NCBI GenBank assembly: GCA_947179485.1
Contig: OX359250.1
Location: forward strand, 14,118,539-14,182,538
Direction: 5' to 3'
Source: Allacma fusca
Lineage: Eukaryota; Arthropoda; Collembola; Symphypleona; Sminthuridae
DNA: 64,000 bases
Position numbers and translations under genes: made by a program. Positions 35,782-46,128 of the stretch are shown piece after piece. The stretch's first letter is position 1, and every line of letters starts with the position of its first letter. The notes under the pieces are model-generated. The model was not told the DNA's origin. It saw only the letters and a program-made list of their open reading frames with translations, and ran no database searches.

Positions 35782-36505
35782 CTAGCAATCAAGCCATCCC
35801 CCGAAGCGGATGGGATGTCTGGCAGCAATGAATTTTAATAATTGTAAAACTTTTTACGTAATAATAATATTTTATATACAAATACCCTAAAAGTTCTATT
35901 TTTGCAGTAATTACATAGAATTATTATATAAAAAACAAAACAGCTAAATAATCCTAACATGAAATGAGTGTAAATATCCAATATGCCCCGTCTGTAGCCT
36001 ATTTCAAAAATTTTCTAATATTAAATAATTACTGTTATAGTACAACATTTTGGAAATATCTATTCGTAGTAATTTCATTGCTGGAGTGTCTTTATCCAAT
36101 TTGTGAAAGCAACATTAGCGCAATATCAGATCATCAATTTTTTAAATTACGTTAGGATGCCTGCAGGTCGGTTGACAAAAAATAAATTTCAGAATTGTTT
36201 TTAAGTTAATATGATTTTGCGCGGCATAATTGTTTTCTAAAATAGTTAAATGTTGTGATTAATAAAGGCTGGAAAATTTTTAAATGGTATCATTTTCATT
36301 TCTTAACCTATGCTTTTTAAATGGGATCTCCAATGAAATTGATACTTTTTAGAATTTAGCTAATGAAATGGTGCTTTTAAAATAGTAAATTAAACTATTT
36401 AAGCAGACCAAATGTTTGTCAGTCAGCCTTGTTTTGAAATTATCTTAGTTAATATGCATTATGCTGGACAACTTTACTAAAATTATTAGAACTGGCCTTA
36501 AATTT
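35782..36505 (-). repeat. left arm of a large inverted repeat
   Basis: About 720 bp that reappears in reverse complement at 37126-37873, with scattered substitutions and small indels. Its outer end reads, on the - strand, hairpin (35795-35812) then GCTTGATTG and CTAG, another Helitron-type 3' end. The frame at 35964-36155 and the one at 37429-37683 on the other strand are the same decayed sequence (shared core SLLECLYPICESNISAI), an artefact of the duplication or a relic of one coding sequence. Confidence 0.85.
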
Positions 36506-36550
36506 TTAAAGTTTTAAAAATTACTAAAGCAAAATTAAATTAAAAAATCA

Positions 36551-36997
36551 TCCTCTCTACTAAGTTGAAAGAGTGGGCCGTCTTCGTCTACGTCTTCGTT
36601 TTGGTGTAATACGGATTTGATATTCAAATTTACGCGCGCTTTATTTTTTGAATGAATATTAAAAATTCTTAATAAAATATATTTAAAAAAATAATAAAAC
36701 TAATATTATTTCATTATATTATTATCTATAAAAATTTCATTCAAATAGAAAAAGAAGGGCGTTAAAAATAATTCGAATTTATTAAAAATCTTTTTACATT
36801 ATGGATTTGAGTTTCAAATTTACGCGCGCTTTTTTATTTTCCGAGCCATAAATAGCTTAATAGCTTGCTAAATAAATTATTGCAATTATTTTTTAAAACT
36901 TGAAAAAAATTAAAGCATTACACCATAGCAAGGGCGGCGATATTGCACGGGCAAGTCCACCACCAAGACGGCCCACTCTTTCAAATTAGGAGAGAGA
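36551..36997 (+). repeat. island repeat copy at the centre of the large inverted repeat
   Basis: It starts TCCTCTCTACTAAGTTGAAA and ends with the inverse CTTTCAAATTAGGAGAGA, directly between A and T. It has two tandem GATTTGAGA/GATATTCAAATTTACGCGCGC segments and the GCAAGGGCGGCG right end. It lies in the spacer of the 35782-37873 inverted repeat. Confidence 0.8.
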
Positions 36998-37125
36998 TTT
37001 ATTTTAAAAAAATCATGTTACCGTACGTTAGTCTACACTTTTACTAGCGTTGTGTAGCTAGGTAATGCGTACAACTATGAAACGCGTCTTTTCATAGAAT
37101 CAAAGCGGTCACTCAAAAAATTTGT

Positions 37126-37873
37126 GGCCAGTTCTAATAATTTTAGTAAAGTTGTCCAGCATAATGCATATTGACTAAGATAATTTCAAAAGAAGTCTGG
37201 CTGACAAACATTTGGTCTGCTTAAATAGTTTAATTTACTGTTTTAAAAGCACCATATCGTTAGCTAAATTCTAAAAAGTATCATTTTCATTGGAGATCCC
37301 ATTTAAAAAGCATAGATTACGAAATGAAAATGGTGTAATTTAAAATTTATCCAACGATATATAGCCTTTATTAATCACAACATTTAACTATTTTAGAAAA
37401 CAATTATGCCGCGCAACATCATATTAACTTAAAAACAATTCTGAAATTTATTTTTTGTCAACCGATCTACAGGCATCCTAACGTAATTTAAAAAATTGCT
37501 GATCTGATGTTGACCCAGAATTGCGCTAATGTTGCTTTCACAAATTGGATAAAGACACTCCAGCAATGAAATTATTACAAATAGATATTTACAAAATGTT
37601 GTACTGTAACAGTAATAATTATTTAATATCAGGATATTTCTGAAATAGGCTACAGACGGGGCAAATTGGATAGTTAAACTCATTTCATGTTAGGATTATT
37701 TAGCTGTTTTGGTTTTTTATATCATAATTCTACGTAATTACTGCAAAAAGTAGAACTTGTAGGGTATTTGTATATAAAATATTATTATTGCATGCAAATT
37801 ATTACAATAATAATTATTAAAATTCATTGCTGCCAGACATCTTATCAGGTTCGGCGGATGGCTTGATTGCTAG
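37126..37873 (+). repeat. right arm of the large inverted repeat
   Basis: Reverse complement of 35782-36505, ending at CTAG (37870-37873) after GGATGGCTTGATTG. The hairpin preceding CTAG is partly degraded here. The arms differ by substitutions and short indels, so the duplication is not recent or has accumulated drift. Confidence 0.85.
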
Positions 37874-37894
37874 TGTTTATTAATAAAAAAGACA

Positions 37895-37976
37895 AAGCGC
37901 GCGTAAATTTGAATCTCAAACCCGCATTACACCAAGACAAAGACAAGGACGAAGACACTCTTTCAAATTAGTAGAG
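37895..37976 (-). repeat. island repeat end fragment (- orientation)
   Basis: Contains the inverse GCGCGCGTAAATTTGAATCT and ends CTCTTTCAAATTAGTAGAGG, i.e. the 5' end of the family on the - strand. The GACAAAGACAAGGACGAAGA tract shows local expansion of the GACGAA unit. Confidence 0.7.
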
Positions 37977-38189
37977 GACGAGCACTGCACGCAGTATTCC
38001 TCAGCGAGGCAAATGTAAATAGGGAAGGCAGTAAATAGTTGTATGCAATTAGCTAGCTATAGCTACACAACCCTAGTAAAAGTGTAGACTAACGTACGGT
38101 AAAATGATTTTTTTTATTTTTGTCTATTTGTTAAAAATAATTTTAATAACTTATATAGCCAGCTATAGCTGGTTCATTCTCAGAATGGC

Positions 38190-38473
38190 AATAAAAAATG
38201 AGGTTTTAAAAAAACCAAAACGAAGATGCTTTTACGATTCTAAAAAGTGAAAAACTAGCATTTGGTGCGGGAGGAATTAGAGCAATAATGAACGATACAA
38301 AGCATCTCGGGTGCTACCGAATAATATATTATGTATACGTATGTGTTTGCACCCGAGATGCTTTGTATCGTTCATTATTGCTCTAATTCCTCCCGCACCA
38401 AATGCTAGTTTTTCACTTTTTAGAACCGTAAAAGCATCTTCGTTTTGGTTTTTTTAAAACCTCATTTTTTATT
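38190..38473. repeat. near-perfect 125-bp-arm hairpin
   Basis: Positions 38190-38314 and 38349-38473 are 125-bp inverted arms with essentially one mismatch (CGATTCTAAAA versus CGGTTCTAAAA) and a 34-base spacer. AATGG occurs one base outside each end (38184-38188 and 38475-38479), a possible 5-bp target duplication. It could be a foldback miniature element; if transcribed it would give a long double-stranded RNA stem. There is no coding capacity. Confidence 0.93.
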
Positions 38474-39332
38474 CAATGGTTTTCAAAATTTTCTTGATTT
38501 TATGAGTCCATATAATAGTAATACATTATTAAAATGTTCATGAAGTTCAAATAATTTAATTAGTTGTTAATATTGGAAAGACTTGAAGTTGCGTTTCGAA
38601 TATTGAAGGTTAGGATTATGACAACCATAGTTTGCATTTTTAAACAATTAATTTTTAAGGGTCCAAGCCCTTGGTCGCACATCATAAGATTTTGCACACT
38701 AGCTTACAATAATTAGACAGACATATTTGCAAATTTTTACCAAAGTTGTTGTGGGGGAAGACCTTTAAAAAAACTGCAATGTATTAGGATAGGCAATTCC
38801 GTAGACTCAAGGGAAAACTTGGGTATAAACAGCTTCAGATCTCCTAAACAATACATGCTGAAGAGGTGAGTTAAACATTGGAGGTTATACAAATCCTGTC
38901 ATTGACTTTAAGCCCTTAATATTAGGATTTGGTCAAAGGGTGCAGAAGTTATCCTCAAATCTTTTTTTTCATGGGGGGGGGGTAAGTGCATATCTACGCT
39001 TTGCGTTTTTTTCCGCAACGAATTTTTCAAAAGTTGAAAATTCTACTTTTTGCGAATCAGTAAAAAAGCATCTTCGTAAAAAATGTAAAATGGATCAAAT
39101 AGTTGCATGCAATAGCTGCATGGTTGTGCAGTGCTAATCGTGAAATAATTTGTATTCTAATTAATAAAAAAATGCAAAAATGTTTTTTTTAACAATTTCG
39201 AATTATTAAGAATTATTTTTAACATCCTTCTTTTTTCATGTGAATGAAATTTTTATAGATAATAATAATAATGAAATAACATGGATATTTTTTTAAATAT
39301 TTTTTATTAAGCATTTTTAATATTCATTAAAA

Positions 39333-39413
39333 AAAGCGCGCGTAAATTTGAATCTCAAATCCGTATTACACCAAGACGAAGACGGCCCACTCTTTAAACT
39401 TAGTAGAGAGGAT
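39333..39413 (-). repeat. island repeat end fragment (- orientation)
   Basis: GCGCGCGTAAATTTGAATCT, then TTACACCAAGACGAAGACGG and CTCTTTAAACTTAGTAGAGA: the 5' end of the family read on the - strand. It is followed by the GCCAGCGATTGCTGGCTCAG module. Confidence 0.75.
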
Positions 39414-39612
39414 TGTTGCAGTTTAATTATAATTAAACTTCGAACTGCACAGCCAGCGATTGCTGGCTCAGCGAGGCAAATGTAAATAGGGAAGGCAGTA
39501 AATAGTTGTATGCAATAGCATAATAATAGCACAACCCTAGTAAAAGTGTAGACTTACATACGGTAAAATGATTTTGTAATTTAATTTTGCTTTAATAATT
39601 TTTTAAAATAAT

Positions 39613-39868
39613 TCTCCTAATTTGAAAGCGTGGGCCGTCTTGGTGGTAGCCGGCTGCCCGTGGCAATGTCAACACCCTTGCTACTGTATAATGCTTTAAT
39701 ATTTTTTTTAATTTAAAAAAAATAATTTTAATAATTTATTTAGCCAGTTATTGCTGGCTCAGCCAATAAAAAAAGTGCGCGGAAATTTGAATCTCAAATA
39801 AAATTCGTATTACACCAAGACGAAGACCAAGACGAAGACGGCCCACTCTTTCAAATTAGTAGATAGGA
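39613..39868 (-). repeat. island repeat copy, about 256 bp, opposite orientation
   Basis: Starts TCTCCTAATTTGAAAGCGTG and ends CTCTTTCAAATTAGTAGATA; it is the reverse of the copy at 35531-35780, including GCTACTGTATAATGC, GCCAGTTATTGCTGGCTCAG and the GCGCGGAAATTTGAATCT motif. Confidence 0.83.
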
Positions 39869-39880
39869 TTAATTGGCACG

Positions 39881-39919
39881 AGACATCCCATCCGCCTCGG
39901 CGGATGGCTTGATTACTAG
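39881..39919 (+). mobile_element. Helitron-type 3' terminus
   Basis: A perfect hairpin (39889-39906, CATCCGCC TC GGCGGATG), nine bases (GCTTGATTA), then CTAG (39916-39919) and T. It matches the ends at 35530 and 37873 and marks the right edge of the transposon island. Confidence 0.65.
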
Positions 39920-39929
39920 TTTATTTTAA

Positions 39930-42900
39930 ATCAACAGAATGTTTAAAAAAATAATACTGCACTATGTCAATACTCTAAAATTGTCAGTATAATATTTGAC
40001 GGAGTAAAGTAAGTCCATAGGACTCTCTGCCAATGCTCTTGTTTGGTTGCATTCAAATTAAAACATAAAAGTAAGTGCTTATTTTAGAGTGCACATTTCA
40101 ATTGCCATGACTAGGAGGAACATGCATACAATGGTTCACATGACCTTCTGCATCTAAAAAATTGCCCTCCACCAACGTGTCTTATTGCAATAAAATGAAA
40201 TCAGCATCGTACACGAAAGCTTTGACAAGTTGGACAACTCACAATCGGGATTGTATGAGAGTCCTGAATATCATTTTTTTTATACATATGTTGGAATGCG
40301 AGCTTTGTGAGAGAAATAGATAGGTTTGGATGTAATTTTGAAATTGTTGTGGTTAGATAGGTATAGGTACATGGAGTGTAAAAATCCTGGCTGTAATGGT
40401 CCACGGTTCTTCCCCCAGTCAGACTGTCATGAATAGATAAAAGAAAGAGTAATACAAGATCATGTATTATGGGCAAGTGAAGAAACTTAAAAATAGGCAA
40501 AAATACTTCCCGTAAAGGTGTTTACCCATGCTTTGGAAATTTTGAACAAGTTCCTATGAAAATGTTTCGTCACCCGTATGAAGTTAGTAGTATTCCATTG
40601 TCCATACATACATACATATATGCCTACACATATGGAGCTCCATACGTACAGTATACACAAGGGTACTTATGGACACTGCCTCCACAGCACTTGCCGCAAC
40701 CACGTTAGATACTTATTTGTTGAAGGAAACTGAAGGAAATCTTTGCTATCTGGCAACAATACTAATATAAGAGTAACAAGTAACTTACAGGCTTCTGTCC
40801 CTACCTCATACGTAAATTCATTATAGCTATAGAGAAATTTTTGGTGGTAAAATGAAACTCCAGCGTGTCAGTTTACTGGGGTTCTGTCCAGGTTACTCAA
40901 ACTATAACGAATCGAAAAGGACTTGAGAGTATGAACGGAGGGTCCTGAATGAACACAAGAGACGACGACGAAATACTGTGAGAAGGGATTGCCCGTAGGG
41001 TTTGGCTTTCTTCACTGAATTGAATTGAAACCTTGCGATAGCAGTTGTTGTGTGTGGGGTGTTCTGTTCATAAGAGACTCAAAGACGTGTAGTAAGATGG
41101 TCTTTTGCCTCTTGTTCAATGCGTACCCCTTGGGCTTCACGTTCAACTTTTTCTCTCACGAGTGCATACTAGAGTGAGGGTGGAAGTTATACAGTCAGAC
41201 AGTCAAGACAGATTTTTTTTTTCTTGTTCTTTATATACCAACCTTGTCAGTCTGTCTGTGTCAGCTCCAGCGGAACTATCGACACGTTGTTCTCTCCATG
41301 TAGTCAATACCTCATAGCCCAGGTTCTTCCGTAAAGCATAGTCACTTGTTTTGGATCAATTTTGGTTTTGTCAACACTTGTATCATTCCTCTCAGTACTT
41401 GTTATCAGGATCGTGGTTTGGATTACCCTGTCTTCTCGTGTTTGGTGAATTTTATGGAAAGTACAGAGTGAGCCGGGTTACGATCAGACTCCCGAGTTGG
41501 GACTCGCACACTGTGGAAACGTGCTTCCTATATTCCTATCCATGCTCAATAAGATAACACTCCGTTAGTTTGACACTTGGGGAAAAACATATCCAAAGAT
41601 TTCTCCCTTTGTTTACTATACTAAATGTCACCGTGCATTTGCATAGAACCCTCCGAATAATATCAACCGGTCAGAAATTCTTCCGGGGGAATGAAATAAA
41701 ATCCAACTAAAAAATTATTATCTGAAATATCAACCGAGGGAAAAAGTCTCCCTAGAAAAACTTGTGTGCCCTTCAATTCTGAGTGTGAATAATTATTATA
41801 ATTATTTTGAATTTAAAAACAATTTTGGAATTTGTGGAATTTGTTTTGTGGGTTACATTCTATAAACTGGGAGTTTGAGTGGGAGCAGGATTTTATTATG
41901 GACTGATATAGATACATTGAGAGGATATTCAAAAAAAGCTTTGTAGTTCAAGACATCTTGAAAGACGGACATTGTTATCATTGATGGTGATAAGTTGAGA
42001 ATTAATACAAACTGTTTACGACCAGTCTGCATATTGCATGTATGTAATTGCGTACTCGTTGTAATGAAAAATAGAGAGAACTCTGTGCTGTCGTTGTCAA
42101 AGTGGTGGGTATTATTTAGTGCTGATAACACTATCAAGGTTTGCAATGGATTTCGCGGACTGGATGCATTCCTACATTTTTTCTGATGACCAATATTCGT
42201 ATCAAAGGAGCTTGTCAGGGCAGAAATATTGCAATAACAATCATTTCACATTGGAAAATAAGTCCTTTGAAAGTGGTCTTCTCTGATTTATTCCCCTCCT
42301 TGGGCTCGTGTTCCCACAAAAGTCTCAGACACTTCCTATGCCTTTTCACAAGATAATACTACAGCAACTAGTAGTAATTATTATAGTAACTCCAAGAATA
42401 TATATCACACTTTGAACTTTGTCCGTACACGAACTGGAGAGGAACATATAACGCTCACACAGCTAAAAATCCTACGTTGAGTAGTGAACTGGTGATCTTT
42501 TGACAGCTTGCGTGGGAGGTAGAAATTCGGACGAGACACATTTGACTTCCCAGGGACTTGTCCAGGGCGTCTGTTTCTAGCATCAGTTTCTACACACGAC
42601 AGAGTAAAAAAAAGAAAAAGAATTAAAAATAAAATCCAAAAATTGTACCAGCTAGAAAACTAAACTCGACTTGTGAGAGTGCCTATCTATATTTACATAG
42701 TGGTTTTAATCCTGATCAACACAAGACAATATTTTACAACTTGTTTCTCTCAGGCCTTACTCGAAATTTTCAGAGGAACTCAAGGTTAATTGAACTGACG
42801 TGTTTTAAGAAATAAGTGCAAGTATATAGGAAAATAATCATTAGTTTATCCAAGTGACAAGTGAGATAAGTAGTATTTAATATTTTCTGTACTCATTATT

Positions 42901-43440
42901 TAATCTTATATGTAGAAGAAGTTTTCCCTTGAAATTTATTATTTCTTGGAAGTCTACATATCCCGCTCTGGGAAATATCTCTCGTGGATGAAAATCTTTG
43001 ACATTGAAATTAGTCATGAAATGATGATTCAGTGAATGAGCTCAGCACTAATATTTCCTACGGACTACATATTATTATGCTGATTGATTTTTTTTTAATC
43101 ATTCCTTCCAATTTTCTGTGCTTCATTACTTAACACTCTTTATATTTGACAGGTTGTTTTTAATTTTGAAGTAACACTTTAGTAATTATTCCTATCCAGT
43201 TAATTCGGTGTAGCTTTGAATATTTTACAAACGATAATAATTTTTCGGAATTAAAACGATTAAGAGACATTTCTCACGGATATTACTTCATCAGTGAACA
43301 TTAAGAAATAGTTTTGAGTCCCTTCTCAGTCAGTTCCTTTTTTGTAACCTTGTTAAGACAATTATTTAAGTTTGGATCAGTGTTTTTCAAGATTTTTTTT
43401 TACTACTACTACTACTACTACTACTGTGGATGAAATCCAA
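39930..43440. other. region upstream of the signal-peptide exon, nothing recognised
   Basis: No supported exon. It should contain the promoter and 5' UTR of the gene starting at 43441, if transcription starts nearby. Open frames such as 41853-42146 and 41995-42186 lie on opposite strands over the same DNA and have no motif. Confidence 0.45.
43401..43425 (+). repeat. (ACT)n microsatellite in the probable 5' UTR
   Basis: Eight ACT units directly upstream of the proposed start codon at 43441. The frame continues open through them as polythreonine, but no ATG precedes them, so they are more likely untranslated. Confidence 0.9.
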
Positions 43441-43585
43441 ATGAAAATGGGTCAGTCGATAATATACCAGAGGATGTTAGGCTTTGTTTTCACCTCATGG
43501 GTCACCATGAGTCTCATGATTTCTATGGATATCTTTGGAAACGCCAATGCTGACACAAGCTCCACCGGAAGATTGGAGGAGCGAG
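43441..43585 (+). CDS. first coding exon of a secreted or membrane protein (partial; rest not found)
   Basis: ATG codons at 43441 and 43447 open a frame reading MKMGQSIIYQRMLGFVFTSW and then a hydrophobic run (WVTMSLMISMDIFG), with a plausible signal-peptidase site at ANA/D, followed by a polar stretch DTSSTGRLEER. The second ATG has A at -3 and G at +4 and is the better start. The frame runs into GAGCGAG/GTAAGT, a strong donor at 43586, leaving one base of a codon (phase 1). Phase-1 introns right after a signal peptide are typical of genes for extracellular modular proteins such as immunoglobulin-type receptors, but nothing here identifies the family. The following 20 kb hold no exon I can support, so the rest probably lies beyond the window. 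Confidence 0.6.
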
Positions 43586-45267
43586 GTAAGTTCTCAATTG
43601 ATTCTTATTTTATTGTTGGAAGGGAAACCTCTTTTTTCTATGTAGTTGAAAGCAAACATAGGATTTCTCGCTTGCTTGCCATATAGCTCTCATCATTTAG
43701 TTAAGCTTGGGAGTGTTGGAGACTGTAATGAAAAATCCTGCTTGAAATTCTACGCTTTTGCCATCTCGTTAAAAACTCTCTTGTAACCTATAGAGTGTAT
43801 GGAACAAGTGTACTTTAGCAAATCATTGGCGACACGAGGACGCAAAATTCTCACTATGCATATATTTACCTTTTTAGTGCTCACGACACAGAGAGATACT
43901 CCCAGCTTACCGTAGGGGTGAGCATGAAATTCATACGTTGGTGTTCTCGTCAAATTGCTTGAATTGGTTACTGCAATACCAGAACTAGAGAAGAAAAAAA
44001 AACTGTAGCTGTAGATACTACTACGAGTGATGTTAAACCCTGCTGGCTCCACATTGTCAGGGATATTTCCAGTGGAGTGTGTGTACATATACGCACAATA
44101 ACGCTACAGTAAATACAAAAAGGTAGTAAGAGTGGAAGAAGACAAAAAAAAAATGGGACGCGTTATTATGAATAATATGAGGTTATCCTTCCATGGCATC
44201 CCATGCCTTTAAGACCATATGGACACAGTCATAATTCTTGTCAAGAAAATGTTTAAATAAAACGGAACACTTTAATTTGAATGGTGTAGTTTAGAATGAC
44301 AATAATAATTGCAGTTCGTACACCGCAGGTTCTACTACATTGTGTGACGGCACATGTACATATGTAATGTATCCTTTAGTGGGCTGGATTTCCCCTCGAT
44401 CCTGATGCGCCTTTGTGAGCTCTTTTTTGGTTTTGAGGATTTTTTAAGTAATCTAATAATAAAGCTACTGGATGATGCTCATCGGGTGCTCTGTAGGGAT
44501 GTTGATAATAAGCTTGATTAACGTTACCATAATGATGGGGATATAACTTGAGGATAATCCATGCATGAATGGTTGATTATGCATGATGAATAAATATGAA
44601 GGTTCATAGAAGCTTCCACGTTCCAAAGAGCAGAACATGTACATAATATGAACTGTCACTTGGGCGAACAATAACATCTTTCAACATAATAGCCATCCAT
44701 TAATCCATGACGTATTTTTTTCTTTGCTCTCAATTGGATTTGATCACTGTAGGGTTCACGTTCTCATGGCTCTCATAGCCTATGTATAAAAATACACACA
44801 CACTCGTCTTCGTCTCTTACCTCTCTTCTCATGGAAAAGTTTGTTATAGCGCAGTTCGGAGCTAAATAAACTATCCCTCAATGGTTAGTTTCTTCGGGCT
44901 GGCATAACAATGTGAATTATGAACTTTGGATGGGAGCTAATACAAATTCTAATCGTGTCCCTGCTCAAAGCCTCTGGAGAAGAAAAAAACGAATTTTCGA
45001 CTCAGATGTCTGGGTCTTGCGGGAGTTAAATAATAATTGTGGAAGTATAATTTGGGAAGATTTTCCCTGATGGTCATTCTTTTTACGGTATTTTTTGAAT
45101 AATGATTGACTTTAATATTACGAGGAAAATTCTTTAAAAGGTTCCAAGTTTTGGGATTATTTAGCATTCAATCGGGTGCTTGAGAGGACGTGGGGTTTCG
45201 GGCTCAATAGATAATAATACTATTGTGACGGCTTGTTATGTCTAGACATGTGTGATTTTCGTAGTCA

Positions 45268-45270
<3 letters not shown>

Positions 45271-45303
<33 letters not shown>
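45271..45303. repeat. (GT)n microsatellite
   Basis: Sixteen uninterrupted GT units. Confidence 0.97.
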
Positions 45304-45304
<1 letters not shown>

Positions 45305-46097
45305 AATTATCTGTAGGCAGGGGTGGGATTGTAACTTTTGTACGCATAATTGTCTCTTGGATGAATGTCAATGCTCGGGTGTGTGTTGATTGCTGGTAAT
45401 TGTAATGGATGGATGAGAGGCATGCATTTGGCATGTATCTGTGGGTTACCGTCGTACTTGAGGCTGAGCGTTCGTAATAAAAATAATAAAACTCACGCTG
45501 TATTTCACAACAAGTGCAAGTTTAGATTTTATTTTGCGTGTTGTCCTCATTGTCAGTCCTCTTAATCATAGTGGAGAGTTTGGTTCATGTTTCCAAGAAA
45601 TCCAACTCTTAAAACATAGGGATGAGCCTGAGATGTCGATAGCTGAGGAACGCTCATAAAGGAGTGGAAGATCGTCCCGTCACTCATGCTAGAACGGTCA
45701 CTTTAGATCAGACCTCTCTCAAAACGTAGGGATATACACTGTCTCACTTTTTACACTGAATGTCTTCACGGTACCTTGCATTATTTACTTTCAAAGCTCA
45801 GCATTTACCTATGTAGACTTGGAGAGGTTCCCTATTTTATTTTACCCCTCTTTCCCCTTTTGTCCTTGATACTCTCAAGACTGGAATAAAAACAAATAGA
45901 TTATCTTCAAAACATTTTGACACGACATACTCAAAAGCTTATTATGTTCCACCTCAGCTGTTTGTTTTTTTTTTCATTCTGTAGTTAAAAAGACAAAAAA
46001 TAATGCGGCGATTTAGCTCAATCCTATCGAAACCTCTCAAAAGCTATAGGATCTAAAAATAAATGCATACTCTGGCTCAGTTTGGACATGACCAATT

Positions 46098-46128
46098 CCC
46101 CCCACCCCCCCCCCCCACCTCCCCCCCA
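46098..46128. repeat. poly-C tract
   Basis: About 27 of 31 bases are C, broken by A and CT, followed by an A-rich run. The complementary strand has four or more G runs and could form a G-quadruplex; C-strand i-motif is likewise possible. Confidence 0.9.
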
